From positions 1 to 64,000 of the forward strand of contig JAVHZZ010000063.1 in NCBI GenBank assembly GCA_036250195.1: a stretch of 64,000 nt of DNA. Direction: 5' to 3'. This DNA comes from Mixophyes australis. Lineage: Eukaryota > Chordata > Amphibia > Anura > Limnodynastidae. Below are positions 57,100 to 64,000 of this stretch, in pieces (position 1 is the stretch's first letter; every line of letters begins with the position of its first letter). The translations under genes were made by a program, and so were the position numbers. The notes beneath the pieces were generated by a model. That model did not search any database. It saw only the letters and a program-made list of their open reading frames with translations, and was not told where the DNA came from.

Positions 57100-57528
57100 T
57101 CATTTAAAATTTTCCAAGAACATGCACCACATAGCCATATAATCTCTAATTTCCTTGAATATCCTCACAAAATGCCTTGCTTTTGTAATCCCAACCGTAG
57201 CCCTCTCTAACTTCTGGCAAAAAACCCTACCCATGGGTATCACTCTACAAGCAAAATTAAGCAGGCCAAGCAGTGACTGCACCTGTTTTTACTGCACCTT
57301 ACACTTACCCTGAAACGAATCAATCACACCCCTCAACTTAGCTACTTCCTCCATTGGAAGCTTACAACACCCTGCAATAGTGTCAATTTCAATAACCAGG
57401 TATGACAATTTCTCGATATGCCTCGTCAACACGCCAGAGCGTGACCTTGATGCTGCCAAATCATCTGTAGCCTTATTAGTGATGGCAAACATATCCACAA
57501 AACAACCTGTGCCTATCTTACCACGCAC
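57100..57528 (-). pseudogene. RT/RNase H fragment of older YR element, right copy
   Basis: Counterpart of 8,066-8,494: YLVIEIDTIAGCCKLP and LLGLLNFACRVIPMGRVF. Confidence 0.65.
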
Positions 57529-58022
57529 CCGGCACCTAATATCCCCCTGACGGCTGTATTGGAACAGCGCACCACATCGTCCCTCGATATCCTGCTTCCT
57601 TCATTGGAACCAACACCTTCCAACCCCGCCCTATGGCAGGTACTACACAACTTCCTCTCCAGGAGCTTCATCAATCTTGTGTCTGCCCTCCCAGACCTGG
57701 CCGGAACCTCACTCCCAGAGGTAGAAGAGCTGGAATCAGAGCTAGAACCAGATACCCTACTGGCATGCTCACCAACTGATCCACGACTACCACCTTCCAC
57801 ACGTGATGACGGGCCCACCAGGGCCGTAGATGCGGCTTCCGCATAAGAAGCACGCCCAGACCTCTGACCTGATGTCACACAACCAGCCGAACCTGCAGAG
57901 GGAGAAACAGAAAGAGAGCTCCCCGACCCAGGAGCCGCAGTCCCCGCATCCACCAACAGTGCTAAAGTAAACAAACTACGGTCAGCCGACCGCGACTGGA
58001 CCTGCTCGCTGACCTGGGTCAA
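57513..58022 (-). CDS. ORF1 (gag-like) of older YR element, uninterrupted
   Basis: 169 codons from MTQVSEQVQS, Ser/Gly/Arg-rich with SGSSSDSSSSTSGSEV and a LMKLLERKLCSTCHR block near the end. It is the unoccupied allele of the Gypsy insertion: GAGAA occurs once (57,902-57,906). A frame break separates it from the RT remnant. Confidence 0.55.
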   Translation of the reverse strand: MTQVSEQVQSRSADRSLFTLALLVDAGTAAPGSGSSLSVSPSAGSAGCVTSGQRSGRASYAEAASTALVGPSSRVEGGSRGSVGEHASRVSGSSSDSSSSTSGSEVPARSGRADTRLMKLLERKLCSTCHRAGLEGVGSNEGSRISRDDVVRCSNTAVRGILGAGCVVR

Positions 58023-58896
58023 CTAAATTTGAGGCAATCATGCAGGGGACACTCGATGACCTGCCAGGGAGGACGCATGATCCTGCCCTGAACCTGACCC
58101 GCCAGTCACCTTAACCTTTTCATCTACATGCACCCTCAGTGTTTATATCACTTCTAATCCCAGCCCTCTCTTACTCTTATAATAATTTTTTTGTTTTTTT
58201 TGTTTTTTTGTAACTACCAATATTTTAAGCATAATACATAAACATCTATATCTGTATATCTAAATGAAACAAATAGATCTATATATTTATATATCTATAT
58301 ATCTATATGAAACATCTGGTGTTAAATCAGCAACAGTGTCCATCTTTCCGTGCTCATGAACAGGGGAAATGTCTTGCACTGACGGATACAGTCACCAGTC
58401 CTCTTCTATCAGATAATTTCATGTTTCTAATACATTTGTAGTATGTGCAGGTTTTATATGAAGAATTAAAGATCTCTGGTAGATTTGGTTAAATCCATAC
58501 TTAAGACCACTAATTTATGTAAATATATTGTATCTTTAGATGGCTGATGGTGAAGGAAAGAGTAAAACTAGAAGACTTATGTTACAGCTATATTTCTAAA
58601 TGTGGAAAATGTATTATATGTAAAATATATTGATGTACAGAATCCTGAATTTGGATTAAAATGTGGATAATTCCTAGCAGGTTTAGGAAGATTTGTGTTC
58701 AGTTGAATCCTTGGGATTCAGCCAACAGAATCTGATTATTATTTTCTTGGTGTATATATGTGTAGAACATTGTGGATAGTGCATCAGTACAATATAGGTG
58801 TTTCCTAGGTTAGTATGTGTAGAATCAGACTATGTAACAACTTAACCCTTCAGTGCAAGACATGAGCTCACCCTGTATGCCGCATGATGGTATGTC

Positions 58897-61627
58897 TCAG
58901 TTCCCAGCGCTGCCATTGTCTTGGTTTCCACTGATGTTGCTCGCAGAAACCACCCTTCCACATCTTTTACGAATCCACCTCCACAGGGACTGAAGACGAG
59001 ATCTCCGGGGGCCAGATGTTTGCTGTTGCCTCCGCTGCTGCTGGTCTGCTGGAAGGCAGCACCATGAGCACAAACAGAAGAATGAAAAATCTGCTTGTGC
59101 ATCATTCTCGATGGTGATCTCTCTTGTGTCCACCTGCGGTGATGTAGTGATGACCACGGGAACGGAAGAAGGGATGTTGTCAATTGAGGCATGCGGTCTT
59201 TCTGGTGGGGATGGTGTACAGTCTGAGACCAAGCTGCATAGAGCATGAAGACGTTCTGTTGCTGTCTGTTTCTCATGTGTATTCTGTAGGGGAAAAAAGT
59301 TTGAGTCCAAGCCTGCTAAGAAAACTGATACTGATCTTAGTAAATGTAACAAGGATTAGTTATTATCGCAGGCCTGGATGTTCTATGGGGGAATTCAATT
59401 GGCAGCGTTACTCGTGAGAATAACGCAGCCCACGCCCTATTATCGTTAGTACGATAATTTTAACGCGGCTCTCTACTCAAGGCTTTCAAGCGAAAATCAA
59501 TGTTGAGATTACCGTACTAACGGTAATAATGTGCACTATTACCGTAGTAACATTAATAGTGCAAGGAACGCGTTATTCTCACGAGTAATGCTGTCAATTG
59601 AATTCCCTCCTCTGAATGTAACTTAATTAAAGAGCACAAATTGTGCGGACATAATGAATTTTACCAGCTTCCTTCACCATTATGTGTTCTAATAAAGTCA
59701 TGTGATGAACTACAGAAGCTCTAAGGCTCATATACAAACATCAAAACATTCAGTTGCTTCCCTAAAAGCAGCTTCTCCTCCCAAACTAGCTCATTAAAAT
59801 AACAGTGCAAAACTAGACACAGTTGTGCGCCTTATCTGCACTTAGCAAAGCCGCCCCCTGATCTATCTGTTTCCTCCAATCAGACCTTTTGCAGAGGATA
59901 ATAGAATCCATCTAAATATGAAGTCAAAAAGCCACCATACCTCATTGATGGGAACTTCACATCCAGCATCTTCAGTTGTCTTCACTTCATCAGATGCTGA
60001 GAATTCTGACTGTTGATAAAATGTATGCATATGAAAAGAATGACTACACAATGGGGTAAACCATGTACACAGGTACAATATCCTAACCATGAAGCAACCA
60101 TTAGTTTTACGCAATTCACTCCTGGGGCTGCATGTGCATTAAGTTGTTTTGTTTTTTTTAAGCTGATGGAGATATCACAGATGAGCTGTAACTTGTAGTA
60201 ACCAATCATAACAAGACATTCCTAGTAGTAGAAGTAGACGGCATTGGACAGAAATGAAACAGAGGACATATAGATAGCAGAATGTCAGCTTAATAAAAGA
60301 AACAGGTAGACAAAGCCAAAAAGACATGCGCATGGTTTAACAAACAAGGCAGATTATATTTGTGTTGAGTCTGTTACATTAATCTACATGCGGAAGCCAA
60401 ATACCAATAATGGACTGAAATTTTAGGAGCTACAGCCAAAGATACATTCCTAGTACTCATAAAACAGGATAGCACTTCACGTGAACCAAACAAATGAGAA
60501 GACCATCCCCAGACTAATAGTAGGATATCAGAGTAACTGATAGTGTAATTTAGCAGATATTTACAAGCGTTGCATGAAATGGGAAACCCTCAGGAATCAA
60601 ACACTCGATCCTAAAGAGATCAATTTTATCAGAAGGTAGAAGATTTCCCGATGTCCAGCTCTACTCCTGGGCTTTGTGTTGACTTTTGCTACCTCTGGTA
60701 CTATCATCATCATCATTTATTTATATAGCGCCAGCATATTCCATAGTGCTTTACAAATGGATACAAACACAGTAATAAAACAGTACTGGGTAATACAGAC
60801 AGACAGAGAAGTAAGAGGACCCTGCTCACAAGCTTACAACCTATGGGACAATGTAAGTTTGATACATGAGGTTAAGTGCTATATATTGTATATTGGTCAG
60901 ATTGCAACTGTAAAAAGTGCTCAGTGGGCTATATGATCCAGTCACACAGCAATGTTGGTCAGGGGGTCAGAGAGATAGAGATGGGATGTGGGGAATAAAG
61001 GATAGTTTTGAGCCAAAGATCACACCTAGGCAGCAAGTGTGGGGTAGGATATTTTGTCATGTTCTCAACAGAAATCTAAATGTTTTGCAAGCCCAGATAT
61101 AAAAATTACTCATATAAGCAGAAGCATAATAGAAATGTGATTTTTCCACATATCCTCTGCTGTACCTGGTATCTGATCTGGATTCCATTTTTCTGCCCCA
61201 CCCCTCCACCCCTCCACCCAGCTTGCTGTTGTGTTAGACCTCCCACCGCCACCACCACCAAGGCCCAATGGCCTCAACTTCAATTATGTTCCATCTGTGT
61301 AAAATTAATATAATGTGAAGTGGTCACTGATGGGAAGACTTATATTTTTAGAAAGTTGTATCTTAGTAAATACCTCCGAGCTGTTATCCAGATAAAATCC
61401 TGGGGGCGGTGACTCCAGTCTTGGTGCGCACTAATAGGACAACAAGGAGCAGAAAAAGTAAATGTTATTACAGAGAGAGAATATGGGTTTTAAAATGAAT
61501 ACAGAGAAAATCCAGTGAATTGTTATAACAAGAGTAGGAGTTACTAGGGTCTAGGATGATATTGCAAATTTGAATTTATGTAAATTTTACATTTCATACA
61601 TAGATTACTACATTACTACATTATTAT

Positions 61628-61662
<35 letters not shown>

Positions 61663-61671
61663 TTTATATAT

Positions 61672-61714
<43 letters not shown>

Positions 61715-63532
61715 CATACATGACATTTAATAGTGTATTATTGTAGTAGGTTTAGAACTATGTGACTTAGTAACTCTCTCCCTGAATGATGGCACTGTGC
61801 TGTTAACGGTAGACCATAGGGCCCCCCTCTCTTAAGTACCCTGGGCCCCCCAAATCCTTAATCTAGCTCTGCCTCCTTTGCTACATTCACAATATGATGA
61901 CAGCAGGTCAACCAGATCTTATGAGTAATGACCTCAAAGTCCGAAAAATGTCACCTGACTGCCCAACTTCTTATGTCTTTAAAGCAAGAAAGAGTGACCT
62001 GTATAATTCTCTTATCTTAGAAGTTCCTGGGTGCAGATTGCTGCCATGTGCTTCTCTATAGGAGGCACTGGCCTGGCCCTGTGTTTCTGCACTGGGTGGA
62101 GTAACTTGCCCTTAAACATCATACTATCACCATCACCATACTATCACCACGGTCAGGGATTGAGGCATCACTGTCAGTCATCCAGCAGTGCACCATGGCC
62201 ACATAACAAGCACTCTCTGTATGGAACCTTTTCTTATTCAATTTGATTCCAGAGAACTCTATTATAGATGTGAGATCTCTGTTCTCAAACATCTTTCCCC
62301 ATAGTGGCCTTATGAACTGTCAGATCTATTCAGGTCGAAATGATCTACTGAAGGAGATTACTTTACACCTCATCCATTCATACTCATACAAGTGGGTGAG
62401 TAAGAAGAAGACAGAATATTTTATACATTGTGATGACTGGGCAGCATAGTTTTATCAGGTGCAGATATAGAAATTATTCATATTAACAGGAGCATAATAG
62501 ATATCTGATATGTACACATTGCTGTAGACCACCCACCATCACCAACCAGCAAGGCCCATGACCTCAACCATATTCCATCTGTGTCAAATAAATATAATAT
62601 GGAGAGTCTACTGATGGGAAGACTTATATTTTAAAAAGTTGTATATCTAGAACATACCTTAAAGGTGTAATTCAGAAGATATTTTTCTAAAGCTGTATCC
62701 GGTGTTGGTGCACGACACTAAGAAAACAGGATGCAGAAAAAGTAAATGTCATTATAAACATGAGACATCTCTGTTCTCAAACATCATTCACCAAAATGAC
62801 CTCACAGACCGTTGGGAATATTCAGATCTAACTGATCTACTCTTGTAGATTATGTTACACCTCTTCCATTCATACTTATACAAGTAAGTGGAAGGGAGTT
62901 CTATGAATCCAGGACAAGAAAGAAAACGGGAGACAGTATATTTCGGTCATTGTGACGACTGAACAGGATAGTTTTCTCAAGGTCAGATATAGAAATGAAC
63001 CATATTAGCAGACAGATAATAGAGATCGGATGTTTGCATCTGGTACCTGAGAAGTACTGGATTTCATCTTTGCTCCAGCCCTCCACCCAGCTCGCTGTTG
63101 GTGTAGACCACCCACCGCTAACATGCCCCATCAGCCTCAACCATATTCAATCTGTGAAGAGTCCGCTGATTTATATGTTTAGAAAGCTGTATACCTAGAC
63201 AATACTTACTCGCAAGCTGGAATCCAAATGTACTCCTGGAGGTGCTGATCCGGCGCTTGGTACATCTTCCTAAGACAACCGGGGGCAGTAAAAGTAATTG
63301 TCATTACAAACATATTGTAGGAGGAAGTATATGGGTTTTAAAAATGAAAGTCTCTCAACACATGGCTTCAACCTCAAACATATACCATTGGTGTAAAATA
63401 AATAAATATAAAATGAAGAGTCCGCTGATGGGAAGACTTATATCTTTAGAAAGTTATATATGTAGAAAATACCTCCGAGCTGGAGCCCATATAAAATACC
63501 CGCGGTGGTGACTGCGGTCTTGATACACTCTC
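58897..63532 (-). CDS. Second copy of the small-exon gene (3' part)
   Basis: Exons 63,532-63,473, 63,269-63,210, 62,717-62,658, 61,430-61,374, 60,009-59,941 and 59,283-58,897 match the left gene with all splice sites kept. By eye, coding changes are one silent base in the terminal exon, His to Arg and Asp to Ala in the 62,658 exon, and His to Asn in the 61,374 exon; the other three are identical. No stop or frameshift separates the copies. The upstream exons corresponding to 20,630 and 22,119 would lie beyond the window. Confidence 0.5.
59389..59607. mobile_element. MITE, right copy
   Basis: Counterpart of 15,884-16,110, with an 8-bp deletion in the middle. Confidence 0.75.
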
Positions 63533-64000
63533 CTAAGACAACCGGGAACATAAAAAGTAAATGTGGTTAACCCCAGATATGTGATGCTCGCCTATACAGT
63601 CTGTCCTATTTCCTAAATGAGTTGCATCTACCATTAACTTATACAAGTTGAGAATGTTACATTTTAGCAGATACACAGATCACGCCGGGGTTCTCCTTTA
63701 AAAATTGCCATCTTAATTGCCAGCAGCACCTAGTCCCAGATGTGACTGTATGCAGGGGCCCCCGGCTCCCCTAAGTATGACAGCGTTATTACGTCACGTC
63801 AGGAGCCTCCCTGCACACACTGCGTGAACAGGTGCTGGACACAAGAGAGACAAAAAAAGAGAGAAACCCTAAAATAATTATATCATTAAGGGGGCACTAT
63901 TATAATTTATAATCATCAAGGGGGCACTAATATTAATTAATATCATTTAGGGATTAATTATGAACAACAAGGGGGCAATAACTTTAATTACACTCATCCA

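Larger units (their letters stand above)
57907..64000. repeat. Segmental duplication, block B, right copy
   Basis: Counterpart of 14,402-20,431. Includes the MITE at 59,389-59,607, the LINE tail at about 60,703-60,848 and six exons of the small-exon gene. Cut by the window end. Confidence 0.93.

Overview
The window looks like nuclear DNA of a vertebrate, most likely an anuran amphibian. This is inferred from its repeat mix: a Ty3/Gypsy chromovirus, tyrosine-recombinase (YR) retrotransposons of the Ngaro/DIRS type carrying an SGNH hydrolase, a Tx1/L1-type LINE, CR1/L2-type LINE tails, many palindromic MITEs and decayed C2H2 zinc fingers. No prokaryotic feature, rRNA, tRNA or CRISPR array was recognised. 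The species cannot be named from the sequence.

The dominant architecture is a large segmental duplication. Positions 1-5,540 match 43,566-49,117, and 14,402-20,431 match 57,907-64,000; both probably run past the window. Between the matching blocks lie YR-retrotransposon fragments: 5,541-8,872 in the left copy and 53,321-57,906 in the right. The left copy was later split by a complete Gypsy element (8,873-14,396) whose empty target site survives in the right copy. The right copy has 4.2 kb not present in the left (49,118-53,320: a Gypsy gag relic, a possible solo LTR, a degenerate tandem repeat and an older YR relic) plus two extra head-to-tail 672-bp YR-element units.

The most gene-like content unrelated to transposons is on the minus strand. 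Small exons with good splice sites run from 22,210 down to 15,392: a possible first coding exon, five homologous 57-60-nt exons, a 69-nt exon and a 387-nt terminal exon, all joining in phase 0 (about 276 codons). The right copy repeats the last six of the left copy's seven downstream exons between 63,532 and 58,897. I do not recognise the protein. Upstream of this gene lies a 6.5-kb satellite (24,734-31,256) of about 872-bp units arranged as an alternating dimer. Every unit carries CCAAT boxes, a CRE-like site and a splice-donor-like site on the same strand as the gene, so the array may be amplified promoter/first-exon DNA.

The middle (31,257-43,500) holds an unannotated AT-rich stretch with a perfect 36-bp inverted repeat, a chimeric MITE, a 17-copy 34-bp minisatellite beside two divergent promoter/first-exon candidates (36.2-36.6 kb), a lone zinc-finger fragment, and a 5'-truncated L1/Tx1 insertion (38,873-41,766) with a 16-bp target duplication. 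Most of the window is therefore repeats in different states of decay. The small-exon gene, the satellite array and the Gypsy element are the three items most worth follow-up.
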